Origin: Acidobacteriota bacterium
GTDB taxonomy: Bacteria > Acidobacteriota > Vicinamibacteria > Vicinamibacterales > CAVVIG01
Length of the DNA: 52,305 nucleotides
Direction of reading: 5' to 3'
Assembly: GCA_025463215.1 (NCBI GenBank)
Contig: JAOBWF010000360.1
Span: forward strand, 1-52,305
The notes under the pieces: generated by a model
The model's input: the letters and a program-made list of their open reading frames with translations, nothing else
Databases searched by the model: none
Told to the model about the DNA's origin: nothing
In this document: positions 42,786 through 50,843 of the stretch, one piece after another
How positions within the stretch are numbered: the stretch's first letter is position 1
Layout: each line of letters opens with the position of its first letter
Position numbers and translations under genes: made by a program

Positions 42786-43619
42786 ATGGCTGACGAACCG
42801 GCGATCGAATTGCCCGCGCCGACCGCGTGGCCGTTGATCCTCGCATTTGGTGTGACGCTGACCGCCGCCGGGCTGGTGACGACCCTGGCCGTCAGCCTCG
42901 TCGGACTCGTGAGCACCGTGATCGCGACGGTGGGCTGGTTTCGCGAGGTGCTCCCTCGCGAAGCGACCGAACTGGTTCGGGTGACCGCACCGGCGCCGCC
43001 GATCGCGACCGCGCGCCGCCAGGTGGCGCGCGTGCGCCTCGCTCCTGAGCTGCAGCGGGCGCAGCTGCCGCTCGAAATCTATCCGGTGTCGGCCGGCGTC
43101 AAAGGTGGTCTGGCAGGAAGCGTCGCCATGGCGGGGCTCGCCATGATTTACGGTCTATCGAGCGGGACGAGCGTCTGGTATCCGATCAACCTGCTGGCGG
43201 CCGGCTTCATCCCGAACGCCGTGCACACGACGACGACCAGCGAGCTGTCGGCCTTTCACCTGCGGCTGCTGCTGATCGCGATTCCGATTCACTTGATCAC
43301 CTCGCTGCTGGTCGGCCTGTTGTACGGCGCGATGCTGCCGGTGATGCCGCGGCGGCCGATTCTCCTCGGCGGCGCGATCGCGCCGCTCTTCTGGTCGGGG
43401 CTCCTCTACGGCATCCTCAACATCATCAACCCGGTGCTGTATCAGCGTATCGACTGGCTGTGGTTCGTGCTGTCGCAGGTCGCGTTCGGTCTCGTCGCGG
43501 GCGTGATCGTCTCGCGGCAGGAACGGGTCCGCACCTGGCAGACCGCGCCGCTGGCGGTGCGCATCGGCATGGAAATGCCTGGGCTGCTCAGCGTCGACGA
43601 ACAGAAGGGGCCTCCGTGA
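42786..43619 (+). CDS. Polytopic membrane protein of the respiratory operon, function unknown
   Basis: A 277-residue membrane protein between coxC and the diheme cytochrome. Residues about 13-50 (AWPLILAFGVTLTAAGLVT...VGLVSTVIATVGWF) resemble the short oxidase subunit IV of some caa3 enzymes, including the following WFREVLP. A soluble stretch (about 51-100) leads to four or more further helices, with no heme- or copper-ligand motif. A subunit IV-like N-terminus fused to an extra membrane domain would make it a linker or accessory of the oxidase-b complex. The stop overlaps the next gene by GTGA, so it is expressed with the complex. No known name fits. Confidence 0.8.
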   Translation: MADEPAIELPAPTAWPLILAFGVTLTAAGLVTTLAVSLVGLVSTVIATVGWFREVLPREATELVRVTAPAPPIATARRQVARVRLAPELQRAQLPLEIYPVSAGVKGGLAGSVAMAGLAMIYGLSSGTSVWYPINLLAAGFIPNAVHTTTTSELSAFHLRLLLIAIPIHLITSLLVGLLYGAMLPVMPRRPILLGGAIAPLFWSGLLYGILNIINPVLYQRIDWLWFVLSQVAFGLVAGVIVSRQERVRTWQTAPLAVRIGMEMPGLLSVDEQKGPP

Positions 43620-44269
43620 TCACCGTCCGCGCGCTAATCCTCGTGACCGCGACGGTCGCCGCGGCTGGCCTCGGGGCCGCGTTCATCCCGACGGCTCCCG
43701 CGACCGCGTTCAACGCGCTCTACGCGCAGAACTGCGCCGGCTGCCACGGCGCGGACGGCACCGGCGGTGCGGCGCGCGGTCTCGTCGATGCAGTGTATCT
43801 GGCGACCGCGGACGACCGCGTCGTTCGGGATGTGGTGGCCCGGGGCGTGCCGCAGACCGCGATGCCGGCGTTCGCCGAGACAGCAGGCGGAGCGCTGAGC
43901 GACGACCAGATCGACGCGATCGTCCAGGCGCTCCGGTCGCGGGGCGCGGATGCGGGACAGTCCGGCGCGCTGCATCCTCCGCCGTACGCTGCGGTCACGC
44001 CGGGTGAGGCGGTGCGGGGCGGTGAGGCGTTCGCCACGTTCTGCGCGAGATGTCACGGCGCCGACGGCCGCGGCGGTCCAGGTGCCGGCTCGATTGTCGA
44101 CCCGGCCTACCTGACGCTCGTCAGCGACCAGAGCCTGCGCACCACGATCATCGCCGGCCGGCCCGATCTCGGCGCGCCGGACTGGCGCGGCAACGTTCCG
44201 GGGCGGCCGATGTCCGATCGAGACGTGTCAGACATCGTCGTCTGGCTCGCCGCGCGGAGAGTGCCATGA
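43616..44269 (+). CDS. Diheme cytochrome c
   Basis: Exported or membrane-anchored protein of 217 residues with two cytochrome c domains: CAGCH (40-44; likely Met ligand M83 in TAMPAF) and CARCH (143-147; Met in GRPM). An N-terminal hydrophobic helix (3-27) lacks a clear cleavage site and may anchor it. The GTG start overlaps the previous stop (GTGA) and AAGGGG lies 7 bases upstream. The stop overlaps the Rieske gene (ATGA). In this operon without a cytochrome c1 gene it is the natural candidate to carry electrons from the Rieske/b module to subunit II; that role is inferred. Confidence 0.92.
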   Translation: MITVRALILVTATVAAAGLGAAFIPTAPATAFNALYAQNCAGCHGADGTGGAARGLVDAVYLATADDRVVRDVVARGVPQTAMPAFAETAGGALSDDQIDAIVQALRSRGADAGQSGALHPPPYAAVTPGEAVRGGEAFATFCARCHGADGRGGPGAGSIVDPAYLTLVSDQSLRTTIIAGRPDLGAPDWRGNVPGRPMSDRDVSDIVVWLAARRVP

Positions 44270-44808
44270 CAGTGCCCGACGACCCGTCACGACGCGCGCT
44301 ATTGCTGAAGCTCGGGCTGCTCTTCAGCGGCTTCGTGTCCATGCTTCTCGGTGTGCCGATTGCCGGCTACCTGCTGTCCCCCGTCCTCCGCGGCCGCAAG
44401 GCGGCGTACGGATCGTGGGTCGCGCTCGGCGCGGTGACCCGGTTCCCCCCTGGTGAAACACGCCTTGCGACATATCGGCACCCGAGCCTCAATGCCTGGG
44501 ACGGAGAGACCGCGAGGACGGCGTGCTGGGTGCGGCGCGTCGATGACGACACGTTCAAGGTATTCGCGGTCAACTGCGCGCACCTCGGCTGCCCGGTCCG
44601 CTGGTTCGCGCAGTCGGGACTGTTCCTGTGCCCGTGCCACGGCGGCGCGTACTACGCGGACGGCTCGCGTGCGTCGGGCCCTCCGCAACGCGGCCTGTTC
44701 GAGTATGCGTATCAGGTCGATCGCGGCACGCTGATGATCAGGGCGGGCGAGATGCCGACGCCCGGTTCGACCGCCGATGCGTCGCGGGAGCGGCCGCCGT
44801 GCGCGTGA
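44266..44808 (+). CDS. qcrA: Rieske 2Fe-2S protein of quinol-cytochrome c oxidoreductase
   Basis: Rieske subunit of 180 residues. It has an N-terminal RRALLLKLG Tat-like motif and one membrane helix (about 13-37), then the cluster domain with CAHLGC (C104, H106, disulfide C109) and CPCHGG (C122, disulfide C124, H125), the complete ligand set. It takes electrons from quinol bound at the cytochrome b Qo site. The ATG at 44266 overlaps the upstream stop, and its 3' end overlaps the cytochrome b start by 10 bp, so the three are tightly coupled. Confidence 0.95.
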   Translation: MTVPDDPSRRALLLKLGLLFSGFVSMLLGVPIAGYLLSPVLRGRKAAYGSWVALGAVTRFPPGETRLATYRHPSLNAWDGETARTACWVRRVDDDTFKVFAVNCAHLGCPVRWFAQSGLFLCPCHGGAYYADGSRASGPPQRGLFEYAYQVDRGTLMIRAGEMPTPGSTADASRERPPCA

Positions 44809-46250
44809 TCACCGCGATCGGCGCCTGGCTCGACGCCCGCCTGCAGCTGGCGGCGACGCTCCGCGACACGATGGAGCATCCGGTGCCGCGAGAGTCGGCG
44901 AGCTGGGCGTACGTGTTCGGCAGCGCCGCACTGACGGCGTTCGGCCTTCAGGTGGCGACCGGCATTCTCCTGGCGTTCCTGTATGTACCCTCGGCCGGCG
45001 ATGCGTGGAACAGCCTGCAGAACCTGAATCAGCACGTGGCGCTCGGCTGGTTCGTGCGCGCGCTGCACGGCTGGGGCTCGAATTTCATGATCGCCATCGT
45101 CCTCGTGCACATGGTCCAGGTGTTCCTGTTCGGCGCCTACAAATTTCCGCGCGAGCTCACGTGGGTGATCGGCGTGCTGCTGCTGCTCGTGACTCTCGCG
45201 ATGGCGTTCACCGGACAGGTGCTCCGGTTCGATCAGGACGCGTACTGGGGACTGGGCATCGGCGCGTCGATCGCGAGCCGCGTACCGGTGGCGGGACCAT
45301 GGCTGGTCGAGCTGATGCTCGGCGGGCCGATCATCGCCGGAGCGACGCTGTCGCGATTCTTCGCGTTGCACGTGTTCGCGATTCCGGGTCTCCTCATCGC
45401 CTTCGTCGCGGTCCACGTTCTGCTGGTGCTCAAACTCGGGGTCAATGAATGGCCGATGCCGGGGCGCCTGGTTCGGCGCGCGACCTATCTGCGCGAGTAT
45501 CAGGAGATCATCCACCGCGACGGAGTGCCGTTCGTGCCGAACGCGGTCTGGAAGGACGCCATCTTCTCCGGCGTGATCCTGTTGGCGATCGGCGGCTGCG
45601 CGCTCGTGTTCGGCCCGTTCGGCCCCAGCGGTCCGCCCGATCCGACGATCATTCAGACCGCGCCGCGGCCCGACTACTTCTTCCTCTGGTTGTACGGTTT
45701 GCTGTCGCTGCTGCCGCCGTCGGCGGAAACGCCGATCCTGCTGATCGGTCCCGCCATCGGAATCGCGGCGCTCCTGGCGCTGCCGTTTGTCGCGGGCGAA
45801 GGAGAGAAGAGCTGGACGCGGAGGCCACTCGCGGTCCTCGCGGTCGTCCTGATCGCCGTGACGCTCGGCGCGCTGACGCGCCTCGGCGGCGCGGCGCCGT
45901 GGAGTCCAGCCATGAACGCGTGGAGCGGCGCCGCCATTCCTGTGCTGTACCTGCATGGACGCACCGCGCTGGAGCGCCAGGGAGCGGCCGTGTTTCAAAA
46001 CAAGCAGTGTCGCAACTGCCACGCGCTCGGCGGCGTTGGCGGTCAGCGCGGGCCGGCGCTCGACGAAGTCGCCGTCAGCCTGACGCGGGGGCAGCTCATT
46101 CGCCAGGTGATTCAGGGCGGCGGCAACATGCCCGCGTACGGCCGGAACCTGAGCCCGGCGGAAACCACCGCGCTCGTCGCGTTCCTGCGCACGCTGCACC
46201 CGACCGGTCAGGCGCCGGCCAGCGACGGAGCGCGCCGCGAAGGGGAATGA
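44799..46250 (+). CDS. qcrB: Cytochrome b (b6/subunit IV-like) with fused C-terminal cytochrome c domain
   Basis: Membrane subunit of the quinol oxidising complex, 483 residues. Four heme b ligands: H90 and H104 in one helix, H191 and H206 in another. The second pair is 15 residues apart, as in cytochrome b6 rather than mitochondrial cytochrome b. A subunit IV-like half has APRPDYFFLWLYG in place of PEWY near the Qo site. After a further helix a cytochrome c domain follows, with CRNCH and a Met ligand in GGNMPAYG. The GTG at 44799 is preferred (GGGAG 8 bases upstream) over GTG 44805. ctaG begins one base after its stop. Confidence 0.94.
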   Translation: MRVITAIGAWLDARLQLAATLRDTMEHPVPRESASWAYVFGSAALTAFGLQVATGILLAFLYVPSAGDAWNSLQNLNQHVALGWFVRALHGWGSNFMIAIVLVHMVQVFLFGAYKFPRELTWVIGVLLLLVTLAMAFTGQVLRFDQDAYWGLGIGASIASRVPVAGPWLVELMLGGPIIAGATLSRFFALHVFAIPGLLIAFVAVHVLLVLKLGVNEWPMPGRLVRRATYLREYQEIIHRDGVPFVPNAVWKDAIFSGVILLAIGGCALVFGPFGPSGPPDPTIIQTAPRPDYFFLWLYGLLSLLPPSAETPILLIGPAIGIAALLALPFVAGEGEKSWTRRPLAVLAVVLIAVTLGALTRLGGAAPWSPAMNAWSGAAIPVLYLHGRTALERQGAAVFQNKQCRNCHALGGVGGQRGPALDEVAVSLTRGQLIRQVIQGGGNMPAYGRNLSPAETTALVAFLRTLHPTGQAPASDGARREGE

Positions 46251-46251
46251 G

Positions 46252-46845
46252 ATGAACGGACACAATCTCGTCCTGGTGCACATGGTCCGGCACGTGGTGC
46301 TCGCCGGAATCCTGCCGCCATTGGTGTGGCTGATCGCACCAGCTCTGATCCGTGCGTGTCGACCGGGTTTCCTGGTGCCGAGCGCGGCCATAGCACTCGG
46401 CCGCGTGCTGACCCATCCGGCGACCACCTGGCTGGCAGGCACGCTGACGATGATCGTCTGGCACGTGCCCGGCGCCTTCGCGCTCGCCCAGCGCTCGCCG
46501 GCGTGGCATGCGGTAGAAGATCTGTCGTTCGTCGCTGCTGGCCTGTTGTTCTGGTGGCCCGTGATCCGGCGTTCGCCGGCGGCGCCGCGCCTCCCCTACC
46601 TTCTCATCCCGCTCTACCTGTTCGCGGCGACGCTGCCATGCGATGCACTGTCTGCGTTCCTGGTCTTCAGCGATCGTGTGGTTTACAACCAGGAACGCGT
46701 CCACGCCGGCTTCTCTGCGACGGCTGCTCTCGCCGACCAGCAGGCGGCAGGCGCGTTCATGTGGGTCGCGATTACCTTCCTGTACCTCGTTCCCGCATTC
46801 GTGTTGACGGTCCACGCAGTCTCAGCGGAGGACCAACTCGGGTGA
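46252..46845 (+). CDS. ctaG: caa3-type oxidase assembly factor CtaG
   Basis: Membrane protein of 197 residues from the caa3_CtaG family, needed to build the CuB centre of caa3 oxidases in Bacillus. Evidence: helix-rich sequence with the family's conserved His residues (HMVRHVVLAGILPPL, LTHPATTWLAGT, MIVWHVPGAF, WHAVEDLSFVAAGLLFWWPV). It is shorter than Bacillus CtaG (about 300), a compact form common elsewhere. Last gene of the operon. A hairpin lies just after its stop. Confidence 0.88.
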   Translation: MNGHNLVLVHMVRHVVLAGILPPLVWLIAPALIRACRPGFLVPSAAIALGRVLTHPATTWLAGTLTMIVWHVPGAFALAQRSPAWHAVEDLSFVAAGLLFWWPVIRRSPAAPRLPYLLIPLYLFAATLPCDALSAFLVFSDRVVYNQERVHAGFSATAALADQQAAGAFMWVAITFLYLVPAFVLTVHAVSAEDQLG

Positions 46846-46867
46846 CGCCGATCGAGCCCTCGTGAAC

Positions 46868-46887
46868 TCCACCGGCCGCGCGGTGGA
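46868..46887. terminator. Hairpin after the respiratory operon
   Basis: TCCACCG (46868-46874) and CGGTGGA (46881-46887) form a perfect 7-bp GC-rich stem with a 6-base loop between convergent genes. There is no T-tract. Confidence 0.38.
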
Positions 46888-46934
46888 TCGACTGCCGCTT
46901 CCATCCGCACGTTGACACGGCAGGCGCAGGCGGA

Positions 46935-47297
46935 TCAGTCGCTGCCGGAGAGCGACAGTACCCGCGCGAAACGGCGGGCGATCAATCGCTGCCGCCCGGT
47001 GCTGTCCTTCACGACGCCGACAATGTCGTACTCGCCTTCAGGGACGCCGCGGAATTCGAGATCGATCGTCCTGGGGGCGCGCTCGCCTTCGAGCGGCACC
47101 TCACTGCTGCGATAGAAGCCGCCAGAATCGGCGGTCACGGTCAGCGAACGATTGTCGACGCTCGGCTCGAGCCGGACCCGAACCCGCAGCGGCGACGGCG
47201 CGAACGCCTGCGCCGGCGTCACCGTCATCGTCATGCGGTCGCCGCCGCTGGCCGGCAACGCCACGACCACACACAAGCCGCACAGCCAGATTCTCAT
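46935..47297 (-). CDS. Small secreted protein, Ig/beta-sandwich-like
   Basis: Exported protein of 120 residues. The ATG at 47297 has GAGGATG upstream and is followed by a signal peptide (MRIWLCGLCVVVALPASGG). The mature part looks like a single beta-sandwich: VTPAQAFAPSPLRVRVRLE, TIDLEFRGVPEGEYDIVGVV. This is the pattern of small Ig-like periplasmic proteins of unknown role. It is convergent with ctaG and divergent from the next secreted-protein gene. Function not recognised. Confidence 0.7.
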   Translation of the reverse strand: MRIWLCGLCVVVALPASGGDRMTMTVTPAQAFAPSPLRVRVRLEPSVDNRSLTVTADSGGFYRSSEVPLEGERAPRTIDLEFRGVPEGEYDIVGVVKDSTGRQRLIARRFARVLSLSGSD

Positions 47298-47499
47298 ACT
47301 CACATCCTCGCCAGTCTCGAAAGGCAACGGGCGCGCCAACGTCGCCGCGCCGACACCTGACGCGCGTCACGGCGGCGATGCGCAGAAACACTCACACCTG
47401 TTCGTTCGATCGCGGTGTTGCCCGCGCGCGTCCGAGCCGTTCAGAGGAGGACGGGGTGGCATCCATGTTGCCCTTCCGACCGTCATGAAAGGAGTCTTT

Positions 47500-47913
47500 A
47501 TGTCTTATGTAAAGCGATTCGGCGTGGTGTGTGCGGTGGTGCTTCTCGTTCTCATCTCACGGTCGGCGCGGGCGGATGAGTGGGACCAGCTGATGGTCTT
47601 CACCTTCAGCGCTCCCGTCGAGATCCCTGGCGTCGTGCTCCCCGCCGGCACCTATCAGTTCAAGCTTGCCGATCCGCTCTCGGATCGCAGCGTCATCACG
47701 GTCCTGAGCGCCGACGGGTCGCGGGTCTACGCGACGATCGCCGCGGTCGCGGAGCGGCGAACGACGCCGACGGACGATCCGGTCGTGACGCTGGAAGCGC
47801 GATCGAAGGGGTCGCCTCAGGCGATCGACACGATTTTCTATCCTGGCGAGGCGATCGGACTGGAGTTCCTGTACCCGCAACACCGCGCCGATCCGTCGAC
47901 CGGATCGCGCTGA
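47500..47913 (+). CDS. Small secreted protein of an Acidobacteria-typical family
   Basis: Exported protein of 137 residues. The ATG at 47500 has a textbook AAAGGAG site 5 bases upstream. A signal peptide ends at SARA, then a beta-rich domain with IPGVVLPAGTYQFKLAD, ITVLSADGSRVYATIAAV and FYPGEAIGLEFLYP. This PAGTY...FYPG...EFxYP arrangement recurs in many uncharacterised acidobacterial secreted proteins (from memory), often in several paralogues per genome. Role unknown. The strong Shine-Dalgarno suggests high expression. Confidence 0.82.
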   Translation: MSYVKRFGVVCAVVLLVLISRSARADEWDQLMVFTFSAPVEIPGVVLPAGTYQFKLADPLSDRSVITVLSADGSRVYATIAAVAERRTTPTDDPVVTLEARSKGSPQAIDTIFYPGEAIGLEFLYPQHRADPSTGSR

Positions 47914-48039
47914 CCCGCTGGAGCAAGGGTTGTCCGGACGGTGTCCATCGTGATCAGCAGCGCGGGAACCGGAGGGATGGTCGCGTCGCCCGGCTCGCTC
48001 GGCCGCCGACGCGAAGAACGGCGCGGACGTCGCGCCGCA

Positions 48040-49551
48040 TCATCGACCGTCGGCGATGGGCAGTGTGAACGAGAACGTCGCGCCGGGGCCGGCGTTGGCG
48101 TCGGCCCATAGCCGCCCCCCGTGCGAATGCACGATCGAACGGCTGATGGACAACCCCATCCCGGTGCCTTGTGCCTTGGTCGTGAAGAACGCGTTGAACA
48201 TCTGATCGCCGTGTTCGGGAGCCAGTCCGACCCCGGTGTCGCTGACCGATATCAGGACGTCCTGTTGGCTGGCTCGCGACATGACGATCAGATGGCCTCG
48301 TGTTTCCTTCATCGCCTCGATGCCATTCAACATCAGGTTCATGAGCACCTGTTGCACCTGGACCCGATCGGCCATGATCGGCGGCACGCCGCGGTCCAGA
48401 TCCGCGCGGATCGACACTCCGTAGCGGTGCGCCTCGCCGCGCAGCAGCGGCACCATCTCGTCGATCACATCGTTCACGTCGAGCAGCTGACGTTGCTGAT
48501 CGTCCTGCTTGAACAACGACCGGATGCGGCTGATGATCTCCGTCGCGCGGGTCACGTCTTGCACCGCTCTCGTCGCCGCGGCTCGTGCTTCGGCGGTATC
48601 CGGTTCGTCGCGGCTGAGCCACCGCAGGGAGGTCTTCACATCCGTCATCGCCGCGGTCATCGGCTGGCGGATTTCGTGCGCGAGCGACGCCGCCAGCTCG
48701 CTGACGGTCGTAATTTTCGTGACGTGCGCGAGATCCGCCTGCGAGCGACGCAGTTGTTCTTCCGCACGTTCGCGCTCCGCGAAGAGCTCGCCGATCCGAT
48801 CGACGGCGTAGTTGAACGCCGATCCCAGGCCCGCGAGCTCGTGGCTCCCGGTCAGGGTGATGCGGTGCTGAAAGTCGCCGCGCGCCAGCGCGTGCGCCCC
48901 CGCCTCGAGCACGGCGAGCGGTTTCGTGATCGCGCGGGTCGTCGACCACGCGAGGCCGACCGCCATCAGCAGCGCGGCCAACGTGGCGATCACGACGACG
49001 ACGAATAACTGCCGGGCGCCTTGTGCGCGCGCATCGGCCGCCTCCCGTTCATGGGCCACAGCCGACTCGAGGCGATCGACCAGCACCGAGCTGATGTCGA
49101 CGAGCGGCGGCACGTCGTACGCCAGGCGGAGGCGCGCCGCAGGCCAGTCTCCGGCGGCGGCGAGAGCGACAATGCGATCCAGCTGAAACGGAAGGCCGGC
49201 TTTGATCGCGTCGAGCGCGCCGCGGATTGTCGCGTCACCCGCGAGGTGTGTCGACGACACGATCAGGCGCTCGGCACGGTCCACGTCCCCTCCGAACGCC
49301 CCGCGGAGGACGGCCGCCTCGCCCTTCAGCCGCCGCACATCGGCGCTGCTGGTCGCTGCCGCGAGCGGTCCGGTGAACGCATAGACGTCGACATTGACGC
49401 GCAGCACCGCCAGCGCGGCCTGATCGACCGCGGCACGACCCTCGCTCGACGACAGGATCAGCCGGTAAGGCACCACCGCGATGATGTCGACGACCACCAT
49501 CAGCACGACGATGGCGACGAACGAGGCGGTGACCCGCGTCCTGACCTTCAT
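48040..49551 (-). CDS. Membrane sensor histidine kinase paired with solute-binding protein
   Basis: Sensor kinase of 503 residues. TM1 (about 8-30), a helical extracytoplasmic sensor domain (31-180), TM2 (183-203), HAMP (205-258), a short coiled coil, HisKA with H292 (SLAHEIRQP), and HATPase with MLNGIEAM, SVSDTGVGL and GTGMGLSIS. The ATG at 49551 overlaps the stop of the solute-binding protein gene (ATGA), so the two are coupled and the binding protein is probably its ligand-sensing partner. The kinase core is close to that of the 1744-residue protein at 20.4-25.6 kb. No response regulator gene is adjacent. Confidence 0.92.
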   Translation of the reverse strand: MKVRTRVTASFVAIVVLMVVVDIIAVVPYRLILSSSEGRAAVDQAALAVLRVNVDVYAFTGPLAAATSSADVRRLKGEAAVLRGAFGGDVDRAERLIVSSTHLAGDATIRGALDAIKAGLPFQLDRIVALAAAGDWPAARLRLAYDVPPLVDISSVLVDRLESAVAHEREAADARAQGARQLFVVVVIATLAALLMAVGLAWSTTRAITKPLAVLEAGAHALARGDFQHRITLTGSHELAGLGSAFNYAVDRIGELFAERERAEEQLRRSQADLAHVTKITTVSELAASLAHEIRQPMTAAMTDVKTSLRWLSRDEPDTAEARAAATRAVQDVTRATEIISRIRSLFKQDDQQRQLLDVNDVIDEMVPLLRGEAHRYGVSIRADLDRGVPPIMADRVQVQQVLMNLMLNGIEAMKETRGHLIVMSRASQQDVLISVSDTGVGLAPEHGDQMFNAFFTTKAQGTGMGLSISRSIVHSHGGRLWADANAGPGATFSFTLPIADGR

Positions 49552-50843
49552 GGCCGGCGCGCCGGTTCGAGATGGGTGATGCGCCGCAGGGTGTCTTCGA
49601 GATGCGCGGCCGCCTCGGGAGCGCCCTGTTCGTGCGTCAGCACCGCATGCACGGCGGCGACGTACGACGCGGACACCTCGGGGTACGCCACGCCGGCGGC
49701 GGCCGACGGCCGCGCGATCACGCCGTCGGCGAGGGTCTCGAGAATCGCGGCGAAGTGCGGGTTCGCCGCCATCAGGCGAGGGTCGTCGTACAGGTCGGGG
49801 ATGCTCGGCGGCACGTGGAATTCGAGGGCGCGCTTCAACTGCACGTCGCGGCGGGCGAGGAAGCGAACGAACATGGCCGCTTCCCGGGGATGAGCCGACC
49901 GGCGGGACACGCCGAAGCCATAGCGGCCCAGCGTCGCCGCGCGGCGCACCGCGCCCCTCGGCAGCGGCGCGATACCGATATTCTCGTCCGCCACCGACCG
50001 CGCCTGGAACGCGAACTCGAGCGGCCAGCTGCGCATGAACGCGGCGTGCCCCGCGCGCCACACGTTGGACACGTCGGGCTCGAAGTACTCCACCACCGAG
50101 GGCGGGGACACGGAGCCGATCCAGCGGGCGGCGCGCTGCCACGACGACAGCGCGGTCGGGTTGTTGACGGTAATCGTCCCGTTATCCAGAATCGCGCCGC
50201 CGCCGTCGGACGCCTGCCATTCCAGGGCGACGGTGGCGAGCGGTTCAGAGCGCACCCCTGCCCACACGAAGCCCCAGAAATCCCGCCGTCCCCTGGCGCG
50301 CTCGCCCGCCTGAATCCGGGCGGCCATGCGTTCCAGCTCGTCCCAGGTGCCCGGCGGCGCGCGGTAGCCATAGTCCCGGAGCAGGTCCGCGCGATACCAC
50401 AGCAGCGGCACCATCGCCGCGCGCGGGAGCGACACCAGTTTCCCGTGGACGGTGCTGTTGGCGATGAGCGCCGCGAAATGACTCGAGATTTCCGACGCCG
50501 GCACATACGGCGTCAGATCGACGAACTCGTCCGCGAACATGCCCGGCCACGTCGCGTCGAAGCCGTAGACATCGGCTCCGCGCGTGCCTTTGTCCAGCAG
50601 TCCACGCCGCAATCCGAGCTGCATGGCCGAATCGCCGGTGGAGATGATTTCATCGACCTGGACGCCGGTCTCCTGCGTGAACTGGCCGATCTCCTCGCGG
50701 CGACGACGCCGCGAGGCGGCGTCCCACCATCCACTGTCCGTGAACGTGATCGTCACCGGCCCGGCGGGCGCGCGGCGCGTGTCGCAGCCCGCCGATGTCA
50801 GGACGGTGAGAAGGAGGAGGCCGGCGCCGACACCTCGAGTCAT
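49548..50843 (-). CDS. Orphan extracellular solute-binding lipoprotein (ABC sugar type)
   Basis: Solute-binding lipoprotein of 431 residues, family 1 (maltose/oligosaccharide type). The lipobox LTSAGC gives Cys20 as the lipid-modified residue. Typical features: the first strand VTITFTDSGWWD, GADVYGFDATWPGMFADEFVDLTPYV, SLPRAAMVPLLWYRADLLRDYG, and PGTWDELERMAARI. The start at 50843 is used since the signal peptide begins there; 12 more codons are possible. No ABC permease or ATPase gene is present up to the window edge. Its stop overlaps the sensor kinase gene, so sensing rather than transport is the likely role, as with ChvE-VirA or LuxP-LuxQ. Ligand unknown. Confidence 0.87.
   Translation of the reverse strand: MTRGVGAGLLLLTVLTSAGCDTRRAPAGPVTITFTDSGWWDAASRRRRREEIGQFTQETGVQVDEIISTGDSAMQLGLRRGLLDKGTRGADVYGFDATWPGMFADEFVDLTPYVPASEISSHFAALIANSTVHGKLVSLPRAAMVPLLWYRADLLRDYGYRAPPGTWDELERMAARIQAGERARGRRDFWGFVWAGVRSEPLATVALEWQASDGGGAILDNGTITVNNPTALSSWQRAARWIGSVSPPSVVEYFEPDVSNVWRAGHAAFMRSWPLEFAFQARSVADENIGIAPLPRGAVRRAATLGRYGFGVSRRSAHPREAAMFVRFLARRDVQLKRALEFHVPPSIPDLYDDPRLMAANPHFAAILETLADGVIARPSAAAGVAYPEVSASYVAAVHAVLTHEQGAPEAAAHLEDTLRRITHLEPARRP

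Noticed and set aside
44712..46442. Open frame of 576 codons antisense to cytochrome b
   Set aside because: Low-complexity Arg/Glu/Gln/His sequence opposite a clear gene; a third-position GC artefact.
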